From Dyella_B nitratireducens (lineage in GTDB: Bacteria > Pseudomonadota > Gammaproteobacteria > Xanthomonadales > Rhodanobacteraceae), in NCBI RefSeq assembly GCF_049532905.1, contig NZ_CP064032.1, positions 682,001-746,000 on the forward strand: 64,000 nt of DNA. The letters run 5' to 3'. Below are positions 1 through 10,306 of the stretch, in pieces. Position 1 is the first letter of the stretch. Each line of letters begins with the position of its first letter. The notes beneath the pieces are model-generated. The model worked only from the letters and a program-made list of their open reading frames with translations. It ran no database searches and was not told the origin of the DNA. Both the position numbers and the translations under genes were made by a program.

Positions 1-1764
1 GGTGTAGCCCTTGTAGTTCGCAACACCGGCACCGACCGACACTGTCTTACCTACGTCGACACCCGGAATCATCGTCAGCGCCGTGGCGGCGGCAATGCCA
101 GAGTAAGCACCGCGCGTGGTGTTGTTGAGCTGACCTTGCAAGCCGTCGACCTGACCTTGCAGACCATCGATGCGGCGGTCGAGCTGATTCACCGCGCCTT
201 CGACACCACGCACCTGCTGGCCGCCGATCGTATAAGTGGGCGTGCTGATCGTGCCATCCGCATTGAGGGTGGCGCCGCCGCCGAGTGCATCGGCCGTGCT
301 TTGCGCAGTGGCAGCGAGCTGTGAGCCGTTGACGGCGTCCTTGCTTCCCGCGTTCACCGCACCGTCGCCGACGTTGGTGATCTTGTTGCCCTGGGCGTCG
401 TAGTTCCACGAACCACCGCCATCGCTGCCACCGCCACCGCCACCGTTGTTCTCGATGTTGGTGACGCGGTCGCCGATGCTGGTGACCGTCTGGTTCAAGT
501 TGTCGACCTGGCCTTGCAGCGCGCTCAGCTGGCCGAAATTGACGGCGTCATACTGATTTTTGCCATCCGCCACGTTGGTCAGAATCACCGGCGACGAAGC
601 GGGGCCACCCAACGTTACTGAACCATAGTTGGTGGAACCGTCATCATTCAGGTCGTATCGCACGGCTAGCGAATCGGTGGCACCCGATGAGGCTGCGGCC
701 TGGATGGCCTGTTCGACGGTGAAATACTCGTTGCCGAAGACCGTAAATTTAGGCTGCGTGATGCTGCCGTCCGGCGCTATGCCGGCGCCGGCACCCAAGA
801 CATCCGTGACGCCTTTGAGCTGGCTTACGTTCACCGCATCCGTGAGCTGTGTGCCTGGTGCCACGTTGATGATCTGGCGATCTACACCGAAGGAACCAAT
901 CGAAAGCACATTGGCGCGATCGGCGATGGAGCCGGCACCCAAGGCGATACTGCCGTAAGCACCTGCGACGACTTGGGCGCCAGCGCCCAATGCCACGCTA
1001 CCGTCGGCATTCGTGGCCACGCTGGTGTTTGCGCCAAGCGCCATCGCATTGCTGACGCTTCTGGCTACGGTTGCATTGGTACCCATAGCGATAGAGTTGG
1101 TAGCGCCGACGTTTGCCTTTGCGTTATTGCCCATGGCGATTGAACTCTCGCCCAGTGCCCACGTGTTATTGCTGCCGACGGCCAGTGCGTTGTCCCCTTT
1201 CGCCACGACGTGGGCACCCAGGGCAACGGCTTGCGCGCCGTCGGTGTTGGCATCGGACCCTACTGCTACGGCATAGGGCTGATTTCCACCGGTTGTGACA
1301 TTGCTGCCCACTGCAACGGAGTTATCCGAGCCGGCGACGGCACTCAGACCCATGGCGACGGTGTTGCCACCGTTGGCATTCGACATCACACCCGTGGCAA
1401 GCGCGGTTGCATTGGGCAAACTCGTATTGTCGAGAGATGCGTAGTTGAGGCCTGTTACGCCCTCGGCGGCAAATTGCTCGCCCGATACATCCGTGATGCC
1501 GATGGCACCACGCTGAACCGTACTCATCGGGAATAACGGGGGCGTGAGATAAGTGTGCGATGGGTTGTTGTTCGTCGAATCGTTATCATTGGTATCGTCG
1601 AGCACCACGATGTTGTCGCTTTCTGCAACCAGCGTGTTCGGTGCACCGGTGCCAGCAGCCATCGCCGAGCCCATCAAGATCGCTTCCGCCAGGGCAGCGG
1701 CGATCAGGCTGCGAGTGAAGCGCCCCTTTTTGGGGCTGGGATTAATACGATTTGCCACGTGCAT
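1..1764 (-). CDS. YadA-like trimeric autotransporter adhesin (3' end beyond window)
   Basis: The frame is open from an ATG at 1764 to the window edge, giving 588 residues without a stop. Residues 1-36 look like a Sec signal peptide ending in AMA. Residues about 127-285 are head repeats of the YadA beta-roll type (SIAMG, AVALG, SVALG, SIALG). A classic neck (RQIINVAPGTQLTDAVNVSQL) lies at 296-316, two neck-like segments at 394-413 and 461-483, a Gly/Ser-rich linker at 440-451, and a coiled coil at 522-548. The segment from 549 (NTTRGAYSGIAAATALTMIP) begins the C-terminal beta-barrel anchor, so probably only a few tens of residues are missing. By family knowledge such proteins form trimers in the outer membrane and mediate adhesion or autoaggregation. 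A strong Shine-Dalgarno (GAGGAG) precedes the ATG and lies in a hairpin (see separate entry). Confidence 0.9.
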   Translation of the reverse strand, partial: MHVANRINPSPKKGRFTRSLIAAALAEAILMGSAMAAGTGAPNTLVAESDNIVVLDDTNDNDSTNNNPSHTYLTPPLFPMSTVQRGAIGITDVSGEQFAAEGVTGLNYASLDNTSLPNATALATGVMSNANGGNTVAMGLSAVAGSDNSVAVGSNVTTGGNQPYAVAVGSDANTDGAQAVALGAHVVAKGDNALAVGSNNTWALGESSIAMGNNAKANVGATNSIAMGTNATVARSVSNAMALGANTSVATNADGSVALGAGAQVVAGAYGSIALGAGSIADRANVLSIGSFGVDRQIINVAPGTQLTDAVNVSQLKGVTDVLGAGAGIAPDGSITQPKFTVFGNEYFTVEQAIQAAASSGATDSLAVRYDLNDDGSTNYGSVTLGGPASSPVILTNVADGKNQYDAVNFGQLSALQGQVDNLNQTVTSIGDRVTNIENNGGGGGGSDGGGSWNYDAQGNKITNVGDGAVNAGSKDAVNGSQLAATAQSTADALGGGATLNADGTISTPTYTIGGQQVRGVEGAVNQLDRRIDGLQGQVDGLQGQLNNTTRGAYSGIAAATALTMIPGVDVGKTVSVGAGVANYKGYT

Positions 1765-1771
1765 GGCGTGC

Positions 1772-1798
1772 TCCTCATCAGAACGTTGGTGATGAGGA
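1772..1798 (-). promoter_or_regulatory. Hairpin enclosing the adhesin ribosome-binding site
   Basis: On the minus strand TCCTCATCA (1798-1790) is the exact complement of TGATGAGGA (1780-1772), separated by a 9-nt loop. The 3' arm carries the GAGGAG Shine-Dalgarno of the adhesin, whose ATG begins 8 nt further on. If transcription starts upstream, translation initiation would be masked in this stem. The stem is seen directly; the regulatory role is inferred. Confidence 0.5.
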
Positions 1799-1823
1799 AA
1801 TGCTAGAAATCATGGGTATTTGG

Positions 1824-1843
1824 ATCAGTCAGGCGTGACTGAT
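1824..1843. promoter_or_regulatory. 20-bp dyad upstream of adhesin
   Basis: ATCAGTC and GACTGAT form perfect 7-bp arms around a 6-bp centre, 60-80 bp upstream of the adhesin start codon. Size and symmetry fit a dimeric regulator site; no regulator can be named from the sequence. The rest of 1844-2005 shows no other feature. Confidence 0.35.
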
Positions 1844-2005
1844 TCACATCAGACTGGTAGTAGGTCTAGTCCTAATTTTCCCGGTGCCGATGCCTATGTC
1901 AGGCTTGCTGAACAGCATTGCGCGGTTTGTTCAGCGTTGTGCAGAGCCCTTCCTGGATTTGCTCCGAAAGGGCTCAAAGAAACACCATGGATGGGCGATT
2001 TAGCT

Positions 2006-2428
2006 TTACGCGCCTTCGTGCTGCACGTTCACCATCCACGGCACGCCGAATTTGTCCACCAGCATGCCGAAACCATCGGTCCAGAAGGTTTTCTGGAATG
2101 GCATGGTGATTTGGCCGCCTTGTGCCAGCGCATTGAAATACTTTTCACCTGAGGCCACGTCATTCGCAGTGACCGAAAGGCTGAAGCCGGAGTGGGCCAC
2201 TTTCTTCTCGTCGGCCTGGCCATCCGACATCAATAGATGCGAGCCACCGATCGCCAGAGCCGCATGCATGATCTTGTCGGCGAGCTCGGGGGAGGTCTGG
2301 TAGTCGTTGCTGGCAGGTGCGTCCTTGAAGCGCATCTTCATGAGTTCCTGTGCGCCGAGTGCATCGCGATAGAAAGCGATGGCTTCCTCGCAGCGACCAT
2401 CGAAGAACAGATAAGGCTGGATTTCCAT
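2006..2428 (-). CDS. VOC family protein (PhnB/glyoxalase-like)
   Basis: A 140-residue protein starting MEIQPYLFFDGRCEEAIAFY, the typical opening of PhnB-like members of the vicinal oxygen chelate superfamily. The body has the expected pattern: EAIAFYRDALGA in the first beta-alpha-beta-beta-beta half, a MSDG segment around residue 67, and a C-terminal FWTDGFGMLVDKFGVPWMVN strand (about 114-134). Length is normal for the family. The substrate is unknown; relatives are often annotated as glyoxalase or bleomycin-resistance-like, and the name does not establish an activity. It is transcribed alone, and a perfect 16-bp palindrome lies 45 bp upstream of the start. Confidence 0.85.
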   Translation of the reverse strand: MEIQPYLFFDGRCEEAIAFYRDALGAQELMKMRFKDAPASNDYQTSPELADKIMHAALAIGGSHLLMSDGQADEKKVAHSGFSLSVTANDVASGEKYFNALAQGGQITMPFQKTFWTDGFGMLVDKFGVPWMVNVQHEGA

Positions 2429-2472
2429 GCGCGTGACTCCGTGGTTGGGAAGGGGATGTTCCTGGCGTGGAA

Positions 2473-2488
2473 CACTAGAATTCTAGTG
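2473..2488. promoter_or_regulatory. Perfect 16-bp palindrome upstream of the VOC gene
   Basis: CACTAGAATTCTAGTG is fully self-complementary, centred 52 bp upstream of the VOC start codon at 2428. Its position suits an operator overlapping the promoter of that gene. The regulator is unknown. Confidence 0.35.
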
Positions 2489-2570
2489 AGCTGAGCGTGC
2501 GCGCAATATGTGACAGATGACCCATCTGCGCGTCGGAGAAACGCGCTGCGATCTGGGTGCTCCTCACGTT

Positions 2571-2598
2571 GGTCATTCCCGCTTTCTCGGGAATGACC
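2571..2598. repeat. REP-like palindrome (TCATTCCCG family)
   Basis: GGTCATTCCCG (2571-2581) and CGGGAATGACC (2588-2598) form a perfect 11-bp stem with a 6-nt loop. It is a single unit of the palindrome family found at 7435, 25218 and 63674, lying between the VOC gene and the 3' end of the thioesterase gene. Confidence 0.7.
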
Positions 2599-2639
2599 GC
2601 TATCTGTATTACTGCCTACGACCGCGTCGCGGCCACCGG

Positions 2640-3061
2640 TCACGCCGACGCAGCGTTCCGAATCGCCGGTGGCAACGCCACCGATTTGCCAGTCGACGGA
2701 TCCATCCACACCATCACCACGTTGCCGTCGCAATACAACTTGCTGCTGTCGCCAGCATCGACGATGCGATGGGCAACAGTCATCGAGCTGTTACCCATCC
2801 GCGCGCAATACAACTCGATATGCACCTCGCCAGGCCACTCGATCGGCAAGCGATAGTTGAGCGTGCTGGCCGCCATCACTGGCATGGCATGTTCGCTGGA
2901 CCACGGCCCGGGAAGATGCTGCAACCACTGCACGCGCGCTTCTTCCAGATAGGTGAGATAGGTCGAATTGTTGACGTGGTTGAATGCATCCAGGTCGCGC
3001 CAGCGCACACTGATGGCGGCGGTGTACAACAGTACGGGAACGGAGGAGTCGGTTGCCGTGT

Positions 3062-3065
<4 letters not shown>
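2640..3065 (-). CDS. Acyl-CoA thioesterase, hotdog fold (4HBT/YbgC-like)
   Basis: A 141-residue protein with the 4-hydroxybenzoyl-CoA thioesterase signature: VRWRDLDAFNHVNNSTYLTYLEEARVQWL (about 20-48). The Asp of DLDAFNHVNN corresponds to the catalytic Asp of this branch, and the NHVNN turn is typical. By family knowledge it hydrolyses acyl-CoA thioesters in the cytoplasm; the chain specificity cannot be read from sequence. Its ATG overlaps the uvrA stop codon (ATGA at 3065-3062), so it is translationally coupled to uvrA. Confidence 0.85.
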
Positions 3066-5959
<2,894 letters not shown>

Positions 5960-6064
5960 CACGCTGAACTATTTTGGGTGACCGTCCACTATAACAAGTG
6001 GTTGCCTCAAGCCCGTATGGTGTGCACGGAAATCTGCTGACAGCGTTATGTCAGCAGGCCAGCT

Positions 6065-6079
6065 TCAGAGCATCCCTAG
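6065..6079. repeat. Solo end of the 36967-37259 MITE-like element
   Basis: TCAGAGCATCCCTAG is identical for 15 bp to the right-hand terminal repeat of the element at 36967-37259, including the CTAG edge. No partner end lies nearby, so this is either a relic of an excised or deleted copy or a chance match. It lies in the uvrA/DUF2059 divergent intergenic region. Confidence 0.4.
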
Positions 6080-6145
6080 GCAACGCCACATGCCGCGACT
6101 ATGCTCGCCGGCTTGGATTTTCCGGATCACATGAGCGGAGGGCAT

Positions 6146-6640
6146 ATGGCAAGCAAGCGGATGATGATCCTGGCGGCGTGCGCAGCACTGGCGGCCAGTC
6201 CGGCTTTCGCGGCGCAACCCTCCGAGGCGCAGGTGCGGCAGCTGATGCAGGTGATGAACGTATCCAGCCAGTTCGCCGCCATGAACGACCAGATGGCCGA
6301 GGTGATGGGGCAGCAGCTGCCCTGCGTGCCTACCGATTATTGGAAGGGCTATATCGATAAGGCGGGGACGGAGCAGCTGATTACCGCCATGATCCCGGCT
6401 TATCAGCACCATTTCACCGCCGATGAGGTGGACGGCCTGATCAAGTTCTACAAGTCGCCCCTGGGCCAGAAACTGGTCGCCCAGATGCCGGCCACCCTGG
6501 TCGAGGCGGCGCAGAGCGGCCAGCAATGGAGCCGCCAGCGCACGGCGGACATGTTTTCCGATCTCCAGAAGCAGGGGAAACTGGGCGCCGACGGCCGCTG
6601 CCCGGCGACCGGTGGTGGTCAGAGCCCAACTGGTCAGTGA
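6146..6640 (+). CDS. DUF2059 domain-containing exported protein
   Basis: A 164-residue protein starting MASKRMMILAACAAL, with a signal peptide ending in AFA|AQ near residue 24. The mature part has the DUF2059 pattern: YWKGYIDKAGTEQLITAMIPAYQHHFTADEVDGLIKFYKSPLGQKL, where the FYKSPxGQK block is diagnostic. The domain is widespread in proteobacterial periplasmic proteins and has no settled function. The ATG at 6146 was preferred because GGAG lies 6 nt upstream and it places the signal peptide at the N-terminus; upstream starts add residues unlike a leader. The rplU promoter begins immediately after the stop codon. Confidence 0.85.
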   Translation: MASKRMMILAACAALAASPAFAAQPSEAQVRQLMQVMNVSSQFAAMNDQMAEVMGQQLPCVPTDYWKGYIDKAGTEQLITAMIPAYQHHFTADEVDGLIKFYKSPLGQKLVAQMPATLVEAAQSGQQWSRQRTADMFSDLQKQGKLGADGRCPATGGGQSPTGQ

Positions 6641-6670
6641 TTGACCAGCAAACGGCCGCGTCGCTATAAT
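6641..6670 (+). promoter_or_regulatory. Sigma-70 promoter of rplU-rpmA
   Basis: TTGACC (6641-6646) and a consensus TATAAT (6665-6670) are separated by 18 bp, about 70 bp upstream of the rplU ATG. This is one of the best sigma-70 matches in the window, as expected for a ribosomal protein operon. The -35 starts directly after the DUF2059 stop codon. Confidence 0.75.
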
Positions 6671-6737
6671 CCGCAGTTCGCTACGCCCGTAAAGGCCGTG
6701 GCGTACCCAAGAGAATAACGACACAAGGGCCATTCCC

Positions 6738-7052
6738 ATGAGTTATGCAGTCATCAAGACCGGCGGCAAGCAATACCGCGTCCAGCAGGGCGACGTCCTG
6801 CGCGTGGAACTGTTGAACGCCGAAGAAGGCGCCAGCGTGAATTTCGACCAGGTGCTGCTGGTCGGCTCCGGTGAAACCATCACCGTCGGCGCTCCGACCG
6901 TTTCCGGCGCCACCGTCACCGCCACCGTGCGCAAGCATGGCCGCGCCGACAAGGTCCGCATCATCAAGTTCCGCCGCCGCAAGCACCACAAGAAGCAGCA
7001 GGGACATCGTCAGCACTTCACCGAAGTCGAGATCACGGGCATCAACGCCTGA
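6738..7052 (+). CDS. rplU: 50S ribosomal protein L21
   Basis: A 104-residue L21 of normal length, starting MSYAVIKTGGKQYRVQQGDVLRVE and containing the basic RRRKHHKKQQGHRQHFTEVEI block (about 80-100) that contacts 23S rRNA. It is a component of the large ribosomal subunit. It is first in the conserved order rplU-rpmA-obgE and is separated from rpmA by 24 bp. Confidence 0.98.
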   Translation: MSYAVIKTGGKQYRVQQGDVLRVELLNAEEGASVNFDQVLLVGSGETITVGAPTVSGATVTATVRKHGRADKVRIIKFRRRKHHKKQQGHRQHFTEVEITGINA

Positions 7053-7076
7053 TCCGCCAATCTGGAGTAATCAGTC

Positions 7077-7334
7077 ATGGCACATAAGAAAGGCGTAGGT
7101 TCATCCCGCAACGGTCGCGATTCGAACCCGAAATACCTCGGCGTGAAGATCTATGGTGGCCAGGCCATCGAAGCCGGCAATATCATCGTCCGCCAGCGCG
7201 GCACCAAGTTCCATGCCGGCAATGGCGTGGGCCTGGGCCGTGATCACACCCTGTACGCGTTGGTCGATGGCGTGGTCGAGTTCAAGACCCGCGGCGCGAA
7301 CAACCGCAAGTACGTCAACGTGGTCAAGAATTAA
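7077..7334 (+). CDS. rpmA: 50S ribosomal protein L27
   Basis: An 85-residue L27 starting MAHKKGVGSSRNGRDSNPKYLGVK; the flexible basic N-terminus is the part that reaches the peptidyl-transferase centre in the family. The motif IVRQRGTKFHAGNGVGLGRDHTLYA is intact. GGAG lies upstream of the ATG. It is followed by an intrinsic terminator, so obgE probably depends on read-through or its own promoter. Confidence 0.98.
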   Translation: MAHKKGVGSSRNGRDSNPKYLGVKIYGGQAIEAGNIIVRQRGTKFHAGNGVGLGRDHTLYALVDGVVEFKTRGANNRKYVNVVKN

Positions 7335-7358
7335 TCTAGGCCTCATGTTGCAACGAAG

Positions 7359-7385
7359 GCCCCGCTCCGGCGGGGCTTTTGTTTT
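7359..7385 (+). terminator. Intrinsic terminator after rpmA
   Basis: GCCCCGC (7359-7365) pairs with GCGGGGC (7370-7376) across a 4-nt loop and is followed by TTTTGTTTT. It separates the ribosomal protein genes from obgE. Confidence 0.85.
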
Positions 7386-7434
7386 ATTGGCGGGGATCGT
7401 CAATGATCGATCAACCGCCGACTCCTCTCAGGAG

Positions 7435-7516
7435 CCGTCATTCCCGCGAAGGCGGGAATCCATTTTCCCCGTTCGCCCAAGAGCAAGATGGATTCCCGCC
7501 TTCGCGGGAATGACGG
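7435..7516. repeat. Inverted pair of REP-like palindromes
   Basis: Two units face each other: CCGTCATTCCCGCGAAGGCG... (from 7435) and its inverse ending ...TTCGCGGGAATGACGG at 7516, each a short palindrome, with a spacer of about 26 bp. The arrangement is like a BIME. It lies between the rpmA terminator and obgE, whose ATG is 45 bp downstream, so it may be transcribed in the obgE leader. Confidence 0.8.
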
Positions 7517-7561
7517 CCCTAAGGGTACGATTCCCGAATAACGACTCCCGGCACTCTTCCC

Positions 7562-8632
7562 ATGAAATTCGTCGACGAAGCGATCATCAAAGTTCACGCC
7601 GGGGACGGCGGCAACGGCTGCATCAGCTTCCGCCGTGAAAAATTCATCCCCTTCGGTGGCCCAAACGGCGGCGACGGCGGTTCGGGCGGCTCGGTGTGGC
7701 TGGTGGCCGATGAGGGCCTGAACACGCTGATCGACTTCCGCCACCAGCGCAGCTTCAAGGCGCAGCGCGGCGAGAACGGCATGGGCAGCGACATGTACGG
7801 CAAGGGTGGGGACGACACCACGATCCGCGTGCCGGTCGGTACCGTCGTCACCAACGTCGACACCGACGAAACCATCGGCGACCTCACCATGCACGGCCAG
7901 CGCCTGCTGGTGGCGCAGGGTGGCAAGGGTGGCCTGGGCAATATCCATTTCAAAAGTTCGGTGAACCGCGCGCCACGCAAATCCACGCCGGGGACGCCGG
8001 GCGAAGTGCGCGAGCTGAAGCTGGAACTGAAGCTGCTAGCCGATGTGGGCCTGCTCGGCTTTCCCAATGCCGGCAAATCCACCTTTATCCGGGCCGTTTC
8101 CGCTGCCACGCCGCGGGTAGCCGACTATCCGTTCACGACCCTGCACCCGAACCTGGGCGTGGTCAGCCTTGGGACGGACCATAGCTTCGTCATTGCCGAC
8201 ATTCCTGGCTTGATCGAAGGCGCTGCAGAGGGCGCGGGTCTGGGTATCCAATTCCTGCGGCACGTGGCGCGTACGCGCTTGCTGTTGCACGTCGTGGACA
8301 TCGCGCCGATCGATGGCTCCGATGTCGCCGAGCAGGTGCATGCCATTGAGCATGAGCTGGAGAAGTTCGACTCGGAGCTCCTGCAGCGCCCGCGCTGGCT
8401 GGTGCTCAACAAGGCGGACGTGTTGCCGGAGGATGAGCGTCAGGCCGTAGCCGAGGACATCGTCAAGCGTCTTGGCTGGACCCAGCCGTGGTTCCTGGTA
8501 TCGGCCATTGCGCGCGAGAACACCATGAACGTGTGCCAGCAGATCCAGCGTTTCTTTGAAGCGCAGCATGAGGCGCGGGAAGAGCGCACTGACATGCCGC
8601 CGGGCGATGTGCGGCTGCGTGGGGAATCTTGA
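7562..8632 (+). CDS. obgE: GTPase ObgE/CgtA
   Basis: A 356-residue Obg GTPase. The Gly-rich Obg fold occupies about 1-158 (MKFVDEAIIKVHAGDGGNGC; GGPNGGDGGSGGSVWL). The G domain follows with G1 GFPNAGKST, G2 around YPFTTLHPNLG, G3 DIPGLIEGA and G4 NKAD. The family is essential in most bacteria and acts in 50S subunit maturation and stress signalling. Length is slightly short compared with E. coli ObgE (390), the difference lying in the variable C-terminal tail. The conserved rplU-rpmA-obgE order supports the assignment. Confidence 0.97.
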   Translation: MKFVDEAIIKVHAGDGGNGCISFRREKFIPFGGPNGGDGGSGGSVWLVADEGLNTLIDFRHQRSFKAQRGENGMGSDMYGKGGDDTTIRVPVGTVVTNVDTDETIGDLTMHGQRLLVAQGGKGGLGNIHFKSSVNRAPRKSTPGTPGEVRELKLELKLLADVGLLGFPNAGKSTFIRAVSAATPRVADYPFTTLHPNLGVVSLGTDHSFVIADIPGLIEGAAEGAGLGIQFLRHVARTRLLLHVVDIAPIDGSDVAEQVHAIEHELEKFDSELLQRPRWLVLNKADVLPEDERQAVAEDIVKRLGWTQPWFLVSAIARENTMNVCQQIQRFFEAQHEAREERTDMPPGDVRLRGES

Positions 8633-8644
8633 TTCTTGCCCTGA

Positions 8645-8675
8645 CCAGCGCTCTCTCCTTCGGGGAGCGCGCTGG
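8645..8675 (+). terminator. Hairpin downstream of obgE
   Basis: CCAGCGC (8645-8651) pairs with GCGCTGG (8669-8675), with an inner CTCC-TTCG-GGAG helix. There is no U-tract, so it may stop transcription poorly or serve as an RNA-stabilising 3' structure. Confidence 0.45.
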
Positions 8676-8756
8676 GGTTCGCTACAAAGGTTATAAATAC
8701 GATTCTTGGAAAGACGGCACATCAATAGGGCGATGATGGAATTGACGGCGAGCGTG

Positions 8757-8794
8757 GCCCCTCACCCCAACCCTCACCCCGGAGGGGAGAGGGA
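8757..8794. repeat. CCCCTCACCCCAACCCT repeat, left flank of the Wadjet operon
   Basis: The block CCCCTCACCCCAACCCTCA... ending in GGGGAGAGGG recurs in inverted orientation at 16615-16652 and again near 19484-19530. Here it ends 12 bp before jetA and includes the nearest GGAG-like sequence upstream of the jetA start. Confidence 0.7.
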
Positions 8795-8806
8795 GAAAAA
8801 CGAAGC

Positions 8807-10273
8807 ATGAAACTCCAAGCCCGCATCGCCACCTACCGCCGTCTGCGCGACGAACCTCTCTGGCGCCTGCTCGCGGCAGACCACGCACCGGAAATCATCG
8901 GCCTGCTGCAAACCCTGCTGATGGACGGCGAGCGCAAGCTCAGCGCCTCCGTCTTGTTCGAGCGCCTGCAACATCAGCTCGACGCCATCAACGCTTCCGA
9001 CCTGCCGCGCGAATTGCCGCGCACCGCGCAGGCTTATGTTGCCGACTGGCTTGCGAAAGGTTTTCTGGAACGTCGCCTCCCTGAGGGCGCCAGCGAAGAG
9101 GAATACGAGCTCTCCGCACAGACCGCGCAAGCCATTCGCTTCGTCAGCACACTGGACACGCCGCGTGTCGCTGCGACTGAAAGTCGCCTGTCATTGGTGA
9201 TCCTGCAGTTGGTGCGCTTGGCCGAGCAGACCGAAACCGACCCGACCACGCGCTTGCAGGCGCTATATGCCGAGCGTGATCGCCTTGATGCGGAAATTGC
9301 CCGCGTCAGCACCGGCAAGGTGGCCGCATTGGACGGCAAGCGCGCACTGGAACGCGCACGCGAAGTGATCCAGCTGGCCGATGAACTGGCCGAAGATTTC
9401 CGCCGCGTGCGCGACGACTTCGAACAGCTCAACCGCGAATTCCGCGAGCGCATCATCGATGACGAAGGCGAGCGCGGCGACGTGCTTGATCGTTTGTTCG
9501 AAGGCGTCGACGTGATCGCCGAGAGCGACGCCGGACGCAGCTTCAATGCCTTCTGGAACTTGCTCAACGACATGGAGCAAAGTGCGCAGCTCGATGCGGC
9601 ACTGGAGAGTGTGCTCTCCCGCAATTTCGCGAAAAAGTTGCAGCGTCACGAGCGTCAGTTCCTGCGCAGTTTCACCAGCGTGATGCTGGAGCGCGGTGGC
9701 AACGTGCACGACGTGCTGCAACAGTTTGCACGCAGCTTGCGTGGCTTCGTGCAGAGCCGTGGCTATCTCGAACAGCGCCGCTTGAATCAATTGCTGAAAC
9801 AAGCGCAGGCCGAAGCGCTGCTATTGCGCGATTCAGTCAGTGTGCGCCAACGCACCCCGTACACCCTGCAGCTCACTACCAGCCGCTTGCGCTCGCTCTC
9901 GCAATGGCGCCTGCACGACCCGCGCAACGCCCAGGTGGACGGCTGCATCGTGCGCAGCGAAGGTGCGGCGATTTCGCTGGATAGCGTGAGCGAACTGGTA
10001 TCGCAATCGGAAATCGACTTCCGCAGCCTGCGTCGCGATCTGCATGAACTGCTGGCCGAGCACGATCAGCTTTCCATCGCCCAAGTGCTGGAGCGCAAGC
10101 CGGCTGAGCAGGGGCTGGGCAGCGTGGTGGGTTATCTCTCGCTGGCTACGCGTCACGGGGTGATTGGTAAAGAGCAGGAAGCCGTGCGTTGGAAAGGCGG
10201 TGACGGCCAATGGCGCCAGGCGCGCATTCCCCTGGTGTGGTTTGTGAAAGGGAAACGCAATGAATTTGCCTAG
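8807..10273 (+). CDS. jetA: Wadjet defence protein JetA (DUF3375)
   Basis: A 488-residue protein matching the DUF3375 family, the kleisin-like subunit (MukF analogue) of type I Wadjet. The N-terminus MKLQARIATYRRLRDEPLWRLLAADHAPEIIGLLQTLL is the typical winged-helix region. A long helical middle (about 150-330, rich in Glu, Arg, Leu) includes LDRLFEGVDVIAESDAGRSFNAFWNLL. The C-terminal part has the VGYLSLATRHGVIG stretch. Type I Wadjet (JetABCD) is an SMC-like machine that recognises and cleaves closed circular plasmid DNA. The gene heads a tight operon. Its last ten codons are repeated, with changes, 1,140 bp downstream at the jetB start (see finding). Confidence 0.88.
   Translation: MKLQARIATYRRLRDEPLWRLLAADHAPEIIGLLQTLLMDGERKLSASVLFERLQHQLDAINASDLPRELPRTAQAYVADWLAKGFLERRLPEGASEEEYELSAQTAQAIRFVSTLDTPRVAATESRLSLVILQLVRLAEQTETDPTTRLQALYAERDRLDAEIARVSTGKVAALDGKRALERAREVIQLADELAEDFRRVRDDFEQLNREFRERIIDDEGERGDVLDRLFEGVDVIAESDAGRSFNAFWNLLNDMEQSAQLDAALESVLSRNFAKKLQRHERQFLRSFTSVMLERGGNVHDVLQQFARSLRGFVQSRGYLEQRRLNQLLKQAQAEALLLRDSVSVRQRTPYTLQLTTSRLRSLSQWRLHDPRNAQVDGCIVRSEGAAISLDSVSELVSQSEIDFRSLRRDLHELLAEHDQLSIAQVLERKPAEQGLGSVVGYLSLATRHGVIGKEQEAVRWKGGDGQWRQARIPLVWFVKGKRNEFA
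10241..10270. repeat. Left copy of 30-bp direct repeat at the jetA/jetB junction
   Basis: This stretch, the last ten sense codons of jetA, matches 11381-11410 at 25 of 30 positions. The shared core AAACGC(A/T)ATGAATTTGC contains the jetB start codon in the right copy. The two copies bracket the DUF1016 gene. Confidence 0.75.
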
Positions 10274-10306
10274 CTTTATGCCGTCTATAGCGGAGGATTT
10301 CGAGGC

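Noticed and set aside
1820..2152. 110-codon plus-strand ORF near the VOC gene
   Set aside because: Its second half is antisense to the VOC protein and the first half has no support.
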